This document shows, piece after piece, positions 16,373-25,781 of a stretch of DNA of 64,000 bases. Made by a program: the position numbers and the translations under genes. Position 1 is the first letter of the stretch. The number at the start of each line of letters is the position of its first letter. Origin of the DNA: Paraflavitalea pollutisoli (GTDB lineage Bacteria > Bacteroidota > Bacteroidia > Chitinophagales > Chitinophagaceae); the NCBI RefSeq assembly GCF_029360705.1, contig NZ_JARKMX010000008.1:2844202-2908201 (forward strand), in the 5' to 3' direction. Below the pieces are notes generated by a model. That model searched no databases, had not been told where the DNA came from, and saw only the letters and a program-made list of their open reading frames with translations.

Positions 16373-17596
16373 ATGAAAGAGATTGAAGACATCATAGTCG
16401 CTTATAAAAGCGCTGTTGCGGCTGGCAAACGCACGGCGCTGGCCACGGTGGTCCACGTGGAGGGATCCTCGTACCGACGTCCCGGAGCCCGTATGCTGGT
16501 AACGGAGGATGGCGAACTGACCGGCGCCATCAGTGGCGGCTGCCTGGAAGGCGATGCGCTGCGCAAGGCTTTGCTGGCTATTTCGCAACAAAAGAATAAA
16601 CTGGTTACCTACGATACGACGGATGAAGACGACCTGCAATTTGGTGTACAACTGGGCTGTAATGGCATTGTGCACATCCTGTTTGAGCCGATCGATCCTG
16701 CGGCCAGCCATCACCCCATTGAGCTGCTGGAGAAAGCCTCCCTGTCGGGCCAGGCAGCCGTTATCGTGACCTTGTTTTCGCTGGCCACCTACGATGGTAT
16801 TCAACCAGGCACTTCCGTAGCACAAGCCAGTGGCCTGATCAATAGCCGCATTACCGATCCGGCCCTGATGGCAGCCCTCCTGCCCGATGTTCAGGCGACC
16901 CTCGATCATCATACTTCTTACCTGCATCAATATACCTTCGACCACCAGGTGATCACCGCCCTGGTAGAATGGCTGGCACCACCCGTATCACTGGTGATCG
17001 TGGGGGCCGGCAACGATGCGTTTCCCCTCGTACAGATCGCCCAGGTACTGGGCTGGCATATCACGGTCGCCGACGGGCGCCCTTCCCATGCCAACCGTCA
17101 ACGCTTTCCTACCGTGCGGCAGGTGATCACAGCCAAACCAGATGCCCTGCTGGCACAAATTACCCTGGGAGCGCAAACAGCAGTAGTATTGATGACCCAC
17201 AACTACAACTACGACAAAGCCATCCTGCAGGGACTGCTGCGGCTGCCTGTAGGTTATATCGGTGTGCTGGGACCATCGCGTAAGCTGGAACGCATGATCA
17301 CAGAACTGGAAGCCGCATCCGGCGACACGATCGATGCCATAGCCCGGCAAAACATTTACGGCCCCACCGGTGTCGATATCGGTGCCGAAACGGCCGAAGA
17401 GATCGCGCTGTCTGTCACTGCGGAGATCAAGATGGTGCTATCGGGCAAGAACGGGCTGTCACTGCGCGACAAGCCGGGTTCCATTCATGATCCCATCACC
17501 ACCAAACAGGTAGTGAGACATGACCGACCCAACGACAATACTTCCCCCCTCACCTGTGCGATTACCGAATCATTCAACAATCCACCCGTAGTATGA
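16373..17596 (+). CDS. XdhC/CoxI-family molybdoenzyme maturation protein
   Basis: A 407-residue protein with the XdhC_CoxI N-terminal domain (TALATVVHVEGSSYRRPGARM; GAISGGCLEGD) and a C-terminal Rossmann domain (VIVGAGNDAFPLVQIAQVLG; ITVADGRPSHAN; VLMTHNYNYD; GYIGVLGP). XdhC proteins bind molybdenum cofactor, help add the terminal sulfido ligand and insert it into xanthine dehydrogenase-type enzymes. Its stop overlaps the start of the MocA-like gene (ATGA). No molybdoenzyme subunit is in this window, so the client lies elsewhere. Confidence 0.9.
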   Translation: MKEIEDIIVAYKSAVAAGKRTALATVVHVEGSSYRRPGARMLVTEDGELTGAISGGCLEGDALRKALLAISQQKNKLVTYDTTDEDDLQFGVQLGCNGIVHILFEPIDPAASHHPIELLEKASLSGQAAVIVTLFSLATYDGIQPGTSVAQASGLINSRITDPALMAALLPDVQATLDHHTSYLHQYTFDHQVITALVEWLAPPVSLVIVGAGNDAFPLVQIAQVLGWHITVADGRPSHANRQRFPTVRQVITAKPDALLAQITLGAQTAVVLMTHNYNYDKAILQGLLRLPVGYIGVLGPSRKLERMITELEAASGDTIDAIARQNIYGPTGVDIGAETAEEIALSVTAEIKMVLSGKNGLSLRDKPGSIHDPITTKQVVRHDRPNDNTSPLTCAITESFNNPPVV

Positions 17597-18177
17597 GTAC
17601 AGCCATATTGTTGTTAGCAGCCGGTGCGTCGTCACGCATGGGCCAGCCCAAGATGTTCCTAACTTATCAGGGAAGTAGTTTACTACAACATGCAGTACAA
17701 GCCGCTACGGCCACCAGCCCCCATTGTTTTGTAGTAGCCGGCGCCCTGGCCTGGGAGATTGCCATCGAACTGCGCGATGATCCCGTGCGCGTTATTCATC
17801 ATACCGGCTGGGAAGCCGGTATCGGCTCATCTATCGCGGTGGGTGTTACCAGCATACTGAATACGAAACTACAACCCAGCAATATCCTCATCACGGTGTG
17901 CGACCAACCTTTTATTGATCATGCGCTGTTGCAGCAACTGATCGACCAGCAGGCCCACACCAGCAAAGGCATCATTGCCTGTGCTTACGAGGATACGATC
18001 GGTACACCTGTACTATTCGACCAGCAATATTTCCCCGCCTTGCAGGCATTGAGTGGTCAACAAGGTGCCAAAAAGATACTGCAGGAGCATCCGGATGCGG
18101 TAGCTACGGTCGATTTCCCCCGTGGCGCTTTCGACATCGATACGCCGGAGGACTACGCCAGGTTGCAAAACCTGTAA
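17593..18177 (+). CDS. MocA-like molybdenum-cofactor nucleotidyltransferase
   Basis: A 194-residue NTP-transferase with the signature LLLAAGASSRMGQPKMFL (residues 6-23). MocA/MobA-type enzymes attach CMP or GMP to molybdopterin; the pairing with XdhC favours the cytidylyltransferase used for xanthine-dehydrogenase-family enzymes. ITVCDQPF carries the metal-binding aspartate, and TPVLFDQQYFPAL is the usual late motif. Translationally coupled to XdhC by a 4-bp overlap. Confidence 0.88.
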   Translation: MSTAILLLAAGASSRMGQPKMFLTYQGSSLLQHAVQAATATSPHCFVVAGALAWEIAIELRDDPVRVIHHTGWEAGIGSSIAVGVTSILNTKLQPSNILITVCDQPFIDHALLQQLIDQQAHTSKGIIACAYEDTIGTPVLFDQQYFPALQALSGQQGAKKILQEHPDAVATVDFPRGAFDIDTPEDYARLQNL

Positions 18178-18230
18178 AGCACCGCGCAAACCGTCTGCAC
18201 AGCTGGCCTGTACGATGATCGCTAAAATAG

Positions 18231-18264
18231 TTGCAGACAATAGCCATCCACGCCTTTATATTCG
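18231..18264 (+). promoter_or_regulatory. Probable promoter of the SMP-30 lipoprotein gene
   Basis: TTG (18231-18233) and TATATTCG (18257-18264, seven of eight -7 positions) are 23 bp apart and 40 bp before the ATG at 18304. Confidence 0.45.
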
Positions 18265-18303
18265 CCACGAATTGTGTAGCATTGCACCATAAACTGGCAC
18301 CAT

Positions 18304-19221
18304 ATGATCGACCGATCCTTTTTGCGACTTGCTTCCCTGGCCATGCTCCCCTTGCTGCTATGGGCCTGTCACACCACACACAATAGCAGTAGCTCCGACA
18401 GCCTGGTGGCGCCCGGCACTCAACCAACACTTGTATCAAAACAGTTCAGCTTTACCGAAGGACCTGCCGTCGACAAAGCCGGCAATGTGTTTTTTACCGA
18501 TCAGCCCAATGATAAGATCTGGAAATACGATACCGAGGGGAAGCTGAGCCTATTTCTCGATAAAACAGGCCGTTCGAATGGCCTTTATTTCAACAAGGAA
18601 GGGCACCTCATCGCCTGCGCTGATGCCAAAAACGAATTGTGGGCTATTTACCCCGACCGAACAGTCAAGACCCTTATGGATAATTATGAAGGGAAAAAGA
18701 TGAATGGCCCCAACGATCTCTGGATCGACAAACGGGATGGCATTTATTTTACCGACCCCTACTATCAGCGGGACTATTGGACGCGCAAACAGCCCGAGCT
18801 GCCAAAGATGCACGTCTACTATCTCGCACCAGGGCTTACAACACCCGTGGTGGTGGCCGATAGCCTCAACCGGCCCAATGGCATCGTTGGTTCCAAAGAC
18901 GGCAAGACCTTGTACGTCGCAGATATCGGTGCCTCGAAGATCTATCGTTACCAGGTCAATGCCGACGCCTCACTGAGCAACCGTATGCTGTTTGCCAGCC
19001 AATCCGCCGATGGCATCACGCTCGACAGCAAGGGCAACCTGTATGCTGCCGGCAATGGAGTTACTGTGTATAATCCCAAAGGAGAAAAGATCCTGCATAT
19101 ACCTGTTCCGGAGAAGTGGACGGCCAACCTTTGCTTTGGTGGCAAGAAAAGAGATCAACTGTTCATTACCGCTTCTACAGCTGTATATGTATTGCCCATG
19201 CTGGTCAGGGGCATTGAATAA
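18304..19221 (+). CDS. SMP-30/gluconolactonase-like lipoprotein
   Basis: A 305-residue beta-propeller hydrolase of the SGL family, exported as a lipoprotein: the leader ends LLLWAC with Cys22 as the lipidation site. Family motifs: FTEGPAVDKAGNVFFTD, GRSNGLYF, PNDLWIDKRDGIYFTDP, LNRPNGIVGSKDGKTLYVAD. Such enzymes hydrolyse sugar lactones using one divalent metal. It precedes a GH29 fucosidase by 37 bp, so a shared transcript for oxidised or deoxy sugars is possible. Confidence 0.88.
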   Translation: MIDRSFLRLASLAMLPLLLWACHTTHNSSSSDSLVAPGTQPTLVSKQFSFTEGPAVDKAGNVFFTDQPNDKIWKYDTEGKLSLFLDKTGRSNGLYFNKEGHLIACADAKNELWAIYPDRTVKTLMDNYEGKKMNGPNDLWIDKRDGIYFTDPYYQRDYWTRKQPELPKMHVYYLAPGLTTPVVVADSLNRPNGIVGSKDGKTLYVADIGASKIYRYQVNADASLSNRMLFASQSADGITLDSKGNLYAAGNGVTVYNPKGEKILHIPVPEKWTANLCFGGKKRDQLFITASTAVYVLPMLVRGIE

Positions 19222-19258
19222 TCATGCTTTACTCACCAACCATCATACCCTGCTTACG

Positions 19259-20716
19259 ATGTACCAATCATTGAACAAATACAGTCTGCTGGTTGCCGGC
19301 TTGTTACCACTGGCATTGCTGGCACAAAACAATAGCAAGGCGCCTGCGCCTGTACTCCCCATACCTTCTGCTGCCCAATTGACATGGCACGAAATGGAGA
19401 TGAATGCCTTTGTGCATTTCACCACCAATACTTTTACCGATAAGGAATGGGGGTATGGTGATGAACAACCTTCGGTCTTCAATCCTACCCAGGTCGATGC
19501 GGGCCAATGGGCCAGAACGTTGAAAGAGACCGGCTTCAAGACCATGATCCTCACCTGTAAACACCATGATGGTTTTTGCCTGTGGCCCAGTAAGTACACC
19601 GAACATTCGGTCAAGAACAGCCCCTATAAAAACGGCAAAGGCGATATCGTGCGCGATGCGCGTGATGCGGCTAAAAAATACGGCTTGCAGTTTGGCGTGT
19701 ACCTGTCGCCCTGGGATCGCAACCGGGCCGACTATGGACAACCTTCTTATGTAGAATACTATCGCAACCAACTGAAAGAACTGTTTACCGGTTATGGACC
19801 AGTCTTTGAGATGTGGTTCGATGGGGCCAATGGTGGCGATGGCTATTACGGTGGTGCCCGTGAGAAACGCCGCATCAACGGAGCTACCTATTACGATTGG
19901 CCGGGCACCCTCGATATGGTGCGCAAAATGGAACCTAACGTGATCTTCTTTAGCGATGCAGGACCTGGTGTACGCTGGGTGGGCAATGAACGCGGCGTGG
20001 CGGGTGAAACGAACTGGAACACCATCAGTACCGATACCCTGCATGCCGGCAAGCCCAATATCGAAGCACTGCTCAACACCGGCTCACCCGACGGCAAACA
20101 ATGGGTACCTGCCGAGGTAGACGTATCCATCCGGCCAGGCTGGTTTTACCATGCTGCTGAAGACAGCAAGGTGAAGACACCGCAGCAGTTGTTCGACATC
20201 TACCTCACCTCCGTAGGTCGTGGATCGACCCTGTTGCTCAATATTCCGCCCGACCGCCGTGGCCTCTTTCACGAGATCGATGTACAGTCACTGAAAGACT
20301 TTTCTGCCTTGTTAAAGAAGACCTTTGCCAACAACCTTGCCGCCAAAGCTACCGTTACCGCTGATAGCTACCGCGGTAAACAGGCAGCTTTTGCACCACG
20401 CCAGCTGACCGACGGCAACAAAGAAACGTATTGGGCTACTGACGATGATCAAACCACGGGACAGTTTGAGGTAAGCCTCAAAGGCAGCCCCACTGTTCAA
20501 TACATCGTATTACAGGAATACATCAAGCTCGGTCAGCGGGTACAACACTTCACCGTAGAAGCGTTGGTCAATGGCAGCTGGAACAAGATCACAGAAGGCA
20601 CGACGATTGGTTACAAGCGCATTTTGAAAGTAACCCCTATCAATGCCAGCAAGATCAGGGTCAACATCACTTCAGCAAAAGCCTGTCCGGTGATCTCGAA
20701 CTTTGAAGTCTATTAG
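19259..20716 (+). CDS. GH29 alpha-L-fucosidase with C-terminal F5/8C-like domain
   Basis: A 485-residue secreted enzyme: signal peptide 1-22, GH29 TIM-barrel ~40-350 (NAFVHFTTNTF; TCKHHDGFCLWPSKYTEHSV; GVYLSPWDRN), nucleophile Asp188 in FEMWFDGANGG, and a C-terminal ~130-residue galactose-binding/discoidin-type domain (QLTDGNKETYWATDDDQT...). It removes alpha-L-fucose from glycans. The start at 19259 gives a clean signal peptide; a longer in-frame extension overlaps the SMP-30 gene out of frame. A hairpin (20747-20756 with 20767-20776) follows the stop. Confidence 0.92.
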   Translation: MYQSLNKYSLLVAGLLPLALLAQNNSKAPAPVLPIPSAAQLTWHEMEMNAFVHFTTNTFTDKEWGYGDEQPSVFNPTQVDAGQWARTLKETGFKTMILTCKHHDGFCLWPSKYTEHSVKNSPYKNGKGDIVRDARDAAKKYGLQFGVYLSPWDRNRADYGQPSYVEYYRNQLKELFTGYGPVFEMWFDGANGGDGYYGGAREKRRINGATYYDWPGTLDMVRKMEPNVIFFSDAGPGVRWVGNERGVAGETNWNTISTDTLHAGKPNIEALLNTGSPDGKQWVPAEVDVSIRPGWFYHAAEDSKVKTPQQLFDIYLTSVGRGSTLLLNIPPDRRGLFHEIDVQSLKDFSALLKKTFANNLAAKATVTADSYRGKQAAFAPRQLTDGNKETYWATDDDQTTGQFEVSLKGSPTVQYIVLQEYIKLGQRVQHFTVEALVNGSWNKITEGTTIGYKRILKVTPINASKIRVNITSAKACPVISNFEVY

Positions 20717-20746
20717 CCAACCAGCTCTTTGGTAAAAATATCGGGG

Positions 20747-20776
20747 TAAGGGTGTATCGGGTACGGTACACCCTTA
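20747..20776 (+). terminator. Hairpin downstream of the fucosidase gene
   Basis: TAAGGGTGTA pairs perfectly with TACACCCTTA around a 10-nt loop. No T-run follows, so termination strength is doubtful. Confidence 0.4.
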
Positions 20777-20922
20777 TACATTGGGGGCTCTACTGGAGAC
20801 TCGTGGGTACCAATGAGCTTATAGGGCATGGGTTTATTCCTGAGGCTGCTATTTAATCGACAGATGGTCGTTGCGTCTCAAACGTTTTCGGAAACGGCCG
20901 TGGCATAGCGCAGGAATTTGTT

Positions 20923-20930
20923 TATCTTCG
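20923..20930 (+). promoter_or_regulatory. -7 box of the ThuA-like gene
   Basis: TATCTTCG matches TAnnTTTG at seven of eight positions and lies 21 bp before the ATG at 20952; no clear -33 element. Confidence 0.4.
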
Positions 20931-20951
20931 GAACAAACAGCCCCTTCATTC

Positions 20952-21803
20952 ATGAACCATTTGCCTGCCCGCTTTATTACCTTCATCAGCATTTTCTTTG
21001 CCTCGATCATCGCCGTGCAAGCGCAACAGCCTGCATTTCGCGTTGTTGGCTTTTTTACCGGCAAAGCCGACCAGGCACATATCAGTTTTGTAAAGGAAGC
21101 GCATGAATGGTTGTACAGGGTGGCCAAAGAAAACAATTTCACCTACGACTCTACCTCCAATTGGAGCAACCTCCATACCGGCTACCTGCAACAATACCAG
21201 GTGGTGCTTTTTCTCGATACACGCCCGGAAAAAGAAGACCAGCGCAAAGCCTTTCAGCAATACATGGAAAATGGTGGCGCCTGGATAGGCTTCCACTTCG
21301 CAGCTTTTGCCCTGACGCCCTCTGCCGTTCCGCAGAACTGGGATTGGTACCATAACCAGTTTATTGGCGCTGGTCAGTACAAGAGCAATACCTGGCGCCC
21401 CACGTCTGCCGTAGTGAAAGTGGAGGACCGGAGAAATCCTTTTACCCGTCGCCTGCCAGCTACGTTTACGACAGCCCCCAATGAATGGTATTGCTGGCAA
21501 AACGATCTGCGGGAGAATGCGGATATCAAGATCCTGTTATCGATCGACCCTTCCAGTTTCCCACTGGGCACAGGCCCCAAGCCTCACGAGATCTGGCACA
21601 GCGGTTATTTCCCAGTAGCCTGGACCAACAAGAAATACCGGATGCTGTACATGAACATGGGGCACAACGATATCGACTACGAAGGCAAAACGAATAAAAC
21701 CCTCTCCTACACGTTCGCCAACGAGATCGAAAGCCGGTTTATCCTCAATGCCATTCTGCACCTGGGCGTCAACAGGTCCTTGCAAACGCGGTCGGCCGAA
21801 TAG
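20952..21803 (+). CDS. Secreted ThuA-domain protein
   Basis: A 283-residue protein with a signal peptide (LPARFITFISIFFASIIAVQAQ) and a ThuA-like glutamine-amidotransferase fold: FRVVGFFTGKADQAHISFVKEA, QVVLFLDTRP, QYMENGGAWIGFHFAAF, HEIWHSGYFPVAWTNKKYRMLYMNMGHND. In this family the fold often lacks the amidotransferase cysteine and is linked to sugar metabolism (trehalose utilisation, keto-sugar processing). The start at 20952 directly precedes the signal peptide. Likely periplasmic; substrate unknown. Confidence 0.85.
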   Translation: MNHLPARFITFISIFFASIIAVQAQQPAFRVVGFFTGKADQAHISFVKEAHEWLYRVAKENNFTYDSTSNWSNLHTGYLQQYQVVLFLDTRPEKEDQRKAFQQYMENGGAWIGFHFAAFALTPSAVPQNWDWYHNQFIGAGQYKSNTWRPTSAVVKVEDRRNPFTRRLPATFTTAPNEWYCWQNDLRENADIKILLSIDPSSFPLGTGPKPHEIWHSGYFPVAWTNKKYRMLYMNMGHNDIDYEGKTNKTLSYTFANEIESRFILNAILHLGVNRSLQTRSAE

Positions 21804-21819
21804 CATCGGGCATACAAAA

Positions 21820-21847
21820 AGCCCCGGCAGGTGGGTCCGCCAGGGCT
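21820..21847 (-). terminator. Terminator of the PL14-like gene
   Basis: AGCCC (21820-21824) and the inner GGC pair with GCC and GGGCT (21843-21847); on the minus strand the stem runs into five T. It lies 67 bp beyond the lyase-like stop. Confidence 0.6.
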
Positions 21848-21913
21848 TACTATGGTCTTGCCTTTTGCAGCAATTAGTTATTCTATCCTTCCCTGCGATG
21901 CGATCGGTTGTTG

Positions 21914-22786
21914 TTAACTGATCTTATTCACGACCAGGTTGTCGTAATAAATATACCCGACGGTCGATGACTTCCAGTAATCCTGGCTGCCACCGCGGAA
22001 GGTATGAAAGGTGACCTGCTTGATCAGGCGCTGTGCGTCATTGGTGGTCCACCGGATAGGAATATCCAGCAGCGTAGTACCATTGATGATGATCTGCGCA
22101 CGACCGTTGGTGTTACTGCCTGTATTGCTCTTGATATACATGTGCACATGGTAGGTGGTGCCCTTCACGAGGCTACCCGAAGAGGGGTACGACTTACCAA
22201 AGTTGTCGCCATACTGACCAGCCTGGTCTCTGTGGTATACGTAGGGATGGAAGTAGATCCTTCCGTTGTTGTTGTACCACATAAGACGGAAGGTGCCGCC
22301 ATTGCCATCCCAGGCAGGATCGCCACCAGCATTACCTTCGCCGATCGAGAAACCAAAGCCTAGTTTGCCACCACGGCTCCAGTCGAAGGCGCTGTGAAAA
22401 CGGATATCATAATCGAGCTCATAGGCAGAACCGTCAGACACATCGATATTGCTCACGATGCCACCGGCACCCGACAGCGCGTTGGGCTCCAGCGTTACAC
22501 GCAGGGTACCATTAGAGATCATAGAACGTCCCTGGTTCCAGCCACTGATATTACCAAAGTCGGCACCCGCCTGGCCGGAGGTATACTGCGTACCATGCGT
22601 ATAGCTATCCCAGTTTTCGGAGAAGGAACTGTTGATGGCATTCACTTCTACTTCTTCCGGGGTAGCCTTGGCAGGCTCTTCCACCAGTAATTCGGGAGCG
22701 GTTTGTTTCTGACAGGAAATAATAGACAGGCATAGGCAAATAAGGCATGCAGCCGTTACATGGTGTGTTCTGGTTTTGATTTGCAT
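21914..22786 (-). CDS. Lipoprotein resembling polysaccharide lyase family 14
   Basis: A 290-residue protein with a lipoprotein leader (LSIISC, Cys25), a ~30-residue acidic/Pro linker and a beta-jelly-roll domain. PL14-like features: the GGKLGFGF strand, FRLMWYNNNGRIYFHPYVYHRD, a long substrate-facing strand set, and the late motif VTFHTFRGGSQDYWKSSTVGYIYYDNL, which resembles the FFGG...W...YFDN end of PL14 alginate/glucuronan lyases. If active it would cleave polyuronates at the cell surface. A carbohydrate-binding role cannot be excluded. Confidence 0.6.
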   Translation of the reverse strand: MQIKTRTHHVTAACLICLCLSIISCQKQTAPELLVEEPAKATPEEVEVNAINSSFSENWDSYTHGTQYTSGQAGADFGNISGWNQGRSMISNGTLRVTLEPNALSGAGGIVSNIDVSDGSAYELDYDIRFHSAFDWSRGGKLGFGFSIGEGNAGGDPAWDGNGGTFRLMWYNNNGRIYFHPYVYHRDQAGQYGDNFGKSYPSSGSLVKGTTYHVHMYIKSNTGSNTNGRAQIIINGTTLLDIPIRWTTNDAQRLIKQVTFHTFRGGSQDYWKSSTVGYIYYDNLVVNKIS

Positions 22787-23087
22787 TTTTCTTCATTTAA
22801 TTGGATAAAATATAATTGAGACAAGACCATACGTGTTGTACACGGGCCTGGCTTCGCCCGGGCGGGCGTTTCGTTTGCAAATCACTTGGAGAAACCTGGT
22901 GCGCTGCTGCGTCCGGGAGAGATAGCGGACAAAGCATTCAAGGAAAGTTAATCATTGTTTTTGAACCATTGCTACCTTCTATTGGCATTTCAGTAAGCTC
23001 CATATTCCCGTATGGGTGGTGCAGGACGGTGCATTCGCTGGTTATTCATTACTTTTACAGCCATTACTCTATTAAAGCAGTATAGAA
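22787..23087. other. Divergent intergenic region, PL14-like lipoprotein / proB
   Basis: About 300 bp with no gene. On the minus strand TATATTTT lies shortly before the lipoprotein start (seven of eight -7 positions), and TACTTTTA lies ~30 bp before proB. Both are weak matches; no riboswitch or attenuator is recognised. Confidence 0.4.
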
Positions 23088-24122
23088 ATGTCTGGAAAAG
23101 TATTGGTTGTCAAGTTAGGAACGGCCGTGATCACCAACCAGGAAGGGAATATCGATACCGGTGTCATCAAAAAGGTGGCCGATGAGATCGCCACCCTGAG
23201 CAAAAAATACCGCGTGGTATTGGTGAGCAGCGGCGCTGTGGGTAGCGGAAAGAAGTTTCTGCGGGACTACAAAGGCACCTTGTCCGAACGCAAGGCGGCG
23301 GCGGCTGTCGGCAACCCGGTACTGATCCAATTATACGCGCAGCATTTCAAACCACACGGTATCCCGGTGGCGCAGGCGCTCTGCGAACGGGTACATTTCT
23401 CCAACCGCAAGCAATTTCTGCAACTGAAAGAAACCTTCGTCACGTTCTGGGAGAACGGGATCATTCCTGTAGTGAATGAGAATGACCTAATCAGCAATGT
23501 AGAGATCAAATTCTCCGACAACGATGAACTGGCTACCCTGATCGCTATCGGCTTCGATGCTTCGGCCCTGTTGCTCTGCACCTCGTCTGGCGGCCTGCTC
23601 GACGATCAGAAACAGGTGATACCGCGTATCGACAAAGTAGCGTCGGTCATGAAATATGTGAGCACGGAAAAGAGTGGCCTTGGATTGGGTGGTATGATCT
23701 CCAAGCTCACCTTCACCCGCCTGGCGACCTCGCTGGGCATCCAGGTGGTCATTTGCGGGCTGAAGGGCGACAAACCCTTATCAGGCGCCCTGGAAGGTCG
23801 TAGCGGCTCTTATTTCGAACCCCAGGAATCGACGTTGGGCGCCCGCCAAAAGTGGCTGGCCAGCGGATCGGTCACCTTGGGCACCATTCATGTCGACAAG
23901 GGCGCGGCCAAGGCCTTACAAGCGCGCAAGAGCCTGCTGACAGTTGGCATCACCCAGGCCAAAGGAAAGTTTGGTGTGGGAGAAGTGGTGCAGTTGGTCG
24001 ATGAGGAAGGCACTATTCTCGGGGTAGCGAAAACCCGGGCCGATGTAAGATCCATCAATAACCAACTGACCGTTAAAAATGTGATCGCGGCCCATGCCGA
24101 CGATATTGTTCTCTTTTATTAA
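23088..24122 (+). CDS. proB: Glutamate 5-kinase
   Basis: A 344-residue two-domain ProB: amino-acid-kinase domain (~1-260; LVVKLGTAVIT, VLVSSGAVGSG, PVVNENDLIS, FSDNDELATLIA) followed by a C-terminal PUA domain (~270-344; GTIHVDKGAAKALQ...). It phosphorylates L-glutamate in the first committed step of proline synthesis and is normally feedback-inhibited by proline. It precedes proA by 8 bp in a standard proBA operon. Confidence 0.95.
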   Translation: MSGKVLVVKLGTAVITNQEGNIDTGVIKKVADEIATLSKKYRVVLVSSGAVGSGKKFLRDYKGTLSERKAAAAVGNPVLIQLYAQHFKPHGIPVAQALCERVHFSNRKQFLQLKETFVTFWENGIIPVVNENDLISNVEIKFSDNDELATLIAIGFDASALLLCTSSGGLLDDQKQVIPRIDKVASVMKYVSTEKSGLGLGGMISKLTFTRLATSLGIQVVICGLKGDKPLSGALEGRSGSYFEPQESTLGARQKWLASGSVTLGTIHVDKGAAKALQARKSLLTVGITQAKGKFGVGEVVQLVDEEGTILGVAKTRADVRSINNQLTVKNVIAAHADDIVLFY

Positions 24123-24130
24123 GCAACGCC

Positions 24131-25372
24131 ATGAAATCGATACAACCACTGCTTGCCAAAACACACAAAGCAGCTACCAGTTTACAGTCGCTGACCGGCA
24201 AACAATTGCAAACCACTCTACGTGCCCTCGCCGACCAGCTGGTGGCCCACACCGATACGCTACTCAAAGCCAATGCAAAAGACATAGCCCGGCAGGATGC
24301 CGGTAATCCGCGCAACGACCGGTTGCTGCTGACGGCCGACCGCATACGCAATATTGCCAATAGCATCAAAAAAGTGGCGGGTCTACCCGACCCTACCGGC
24401 CAGGTGCTGGCCAAACGAACATTGCCCAACGGGCTGCAACTACAAAAGCTGAGTGTGCCATTGGGCGTTGTGGGTGCTATTTATGAATCCAGGCCCAATG
24501 TTACGTTCGATATCGCAGCACTCTGTTTGCGCAGCCGCAATGCCTGTGTATTGAAAGGCAGCAGCGAAGCGGCCGACACCAATACGGCCGGTGTGAAGCT
24601 CATTAAAAAAGTGCTGACAGAACAAGGCATCGATCCGGATGTGGTGACGCTGTTGCCACCGGCGCGCGAAGTGGTAGAACAATTGTTGACAGCCACCAGG
24701 TATATCGATGTATTGATACCCCGTGGTTCCGATAGCCTGATACAGTTTGTACGCAAGAACAGCCTGGTACCGGTGATAGAAACGGGAGCCGGCGTATGCC
24801 ATGTGTATGTACATAAAAAGGCCGATGTACAAATGGCAGCGGAGATCGTGATCAATGCCAAGACCTCGCGACCATCGGTGTGCAATGCGATGGACACATT
24901 ATTGATCGATAAAAGTATTGCCGCGAATGTATTAAAGCGGATCAGACCTACCTTTGAAAAGCAGGGCGTGGAGGTATTTGCCGATGCCCCGGCGCAAGCG
25001 ATATTGAAACAATACCCGCATTTACACAAGGCGACACCGGCCGATTATGGCCGCGAATACCTCAGTCTGAAATGTGCGGTGAAGGTGGTGGACAATATTG
25101 AGGAAGCGCTGGCGCATATTGCGGCGCATTCCACCAAACATTCCGAGGCGATTGTATCTGCCGATAAGGCCGTCTGTGAGCGCTTTATTCGTGAGGTGGA
25201 TGCGGCGGCTGTCTACAGCAATGCCTCTACCCGGTTTACCGATGGAGAAGAATTTGGTCTGGGTGCGGAGATCGGCATCTCTACCCAGAAGCTGCATGCC
25301 CGGGGACCTTTTGCCCTGGAAAAGTTGGTGACCGAAAAATGGGTGATCCGGGGGAAGGGGCAGATCCGGTAA
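24131..25372 (+). CDS. proA: Gamma-glutamyl phosphate reductase (glutamate-5-semialdehyde dehydrogenase)
   Basis: A 413-residue ALDH-superfamily enzyme that reduces gamma-glutamyl phosphate with NADPH. Typical motifs: VPLGVVGAIYESRPNVTFDIA, CVLKGSSEA, IPRGSDSLIQFV, ETGAGVCHVYVHKKAD, and NAKTSRPSVCNAMDTLLID with the catalytic cysteine. The C-terminal EFGLGAEIGISTQKLHARGP is diagnostic. Length is normal. Confidence 0.95.
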   Translation: MKSIQPLLAKTHKAATSLQSLTGKQLQTTLRALADQLVAHTDTLLKANAKDIARQDAGNPRNDRLLLTADRIRNIANSIKKVAGLPDPTGQVLAKRTLPNGLQLQKLSVPLGVVGAIYESRPNVTFDIAALCLRSRNACVLKGSSEAADTNTAGVKLIKKVLTEQGIDPDVVTLLPPAREVVEQLLTATRYIDVLIPRGSDSLIQFVRKNSLVPVIETGAGVCHVYVHKKADVQMAAEIVINAKTSRPSVCNAMDTLLIDKSIAANVLKRIRPTFEKQGVEVFADAPAQAILKQYPHLHKATPADYGREYLSLKCAVKVVDNIEEALAHIAAHSTKHSEAIVSADKAVCERFIREVDAAAVYSNASTRFTDGEEFGLGAEIGISTQKLHARGPFALEKLVTEKWVIRGKGQIR

Positions 25373-25561
25373 TATTGACTGACATTTTGCCAAATCCGGC
25401 ACTGTTTTGGCGGGTTAAATGGCTGGCGTTCAATGCCAATTTATATACTCATGCCCATCGATCTACCATTCTCCAAAACGATCAAACCCGCCATGGGCGC
25501 GGCTATGCCGATCCAACAGCATATAAAACCGCTTCCAGCCTGCATTTGAGGGCTCCCGACA

Positions 25562-25660
25562 TGGGGTTCACATGGAGTTGACCTGGGGTTAACCTGGCGT
25601 TGACTACCGGCTGATACGGATCAACTACTAAGCAACTACGGCGCAGCTATAAGACAGCTA
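25562..25660. repeat. 11-bp-pitch imperfect repeat array, locus 1
   Basis: Four consecutive 11-bp units (TGGGGTTCACA, TGGAGTTGACC, TGGGGTTAACC, TGGCGTTGACT; 25562-25605) place GTT every 11 bp. After one 11-bp spacer unit, four more (25617-25660) carry CAACTA or CAGCTA with CTA every 11 bp, roughly the inverse of the first half. The motif GTTGACC is shared with the array at 34921-35029. It lies between proA and a small minus-strand gene and encodes nothing visible. Confidence 0.75.
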
Positions 25661-25781
25661 TACTACCGACTGTGAGCCCCCTTTAGTGTAATTGGTTTAC
25701 CTAGCGGTAAGATGATGAGCAGGATGGCAGCACCAAAGATGCCTACGGCCAGTTTGGCGCCCGGCGATGCTTTAGGCGTAG

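Noticed and set aside
25584-25594. LytTR-like sequence in GGGTTAACC
   Set aside because: It is part of the 11-bp array; neighbours are 11 bp, not 21 bp, apart in a different context and no -7 box follows.
25562-25660. CRISPR array
   Set aside because: Units are 11 bp, contiguous and imperfect; no conserved long repeat with variable spacers and no cas genes.
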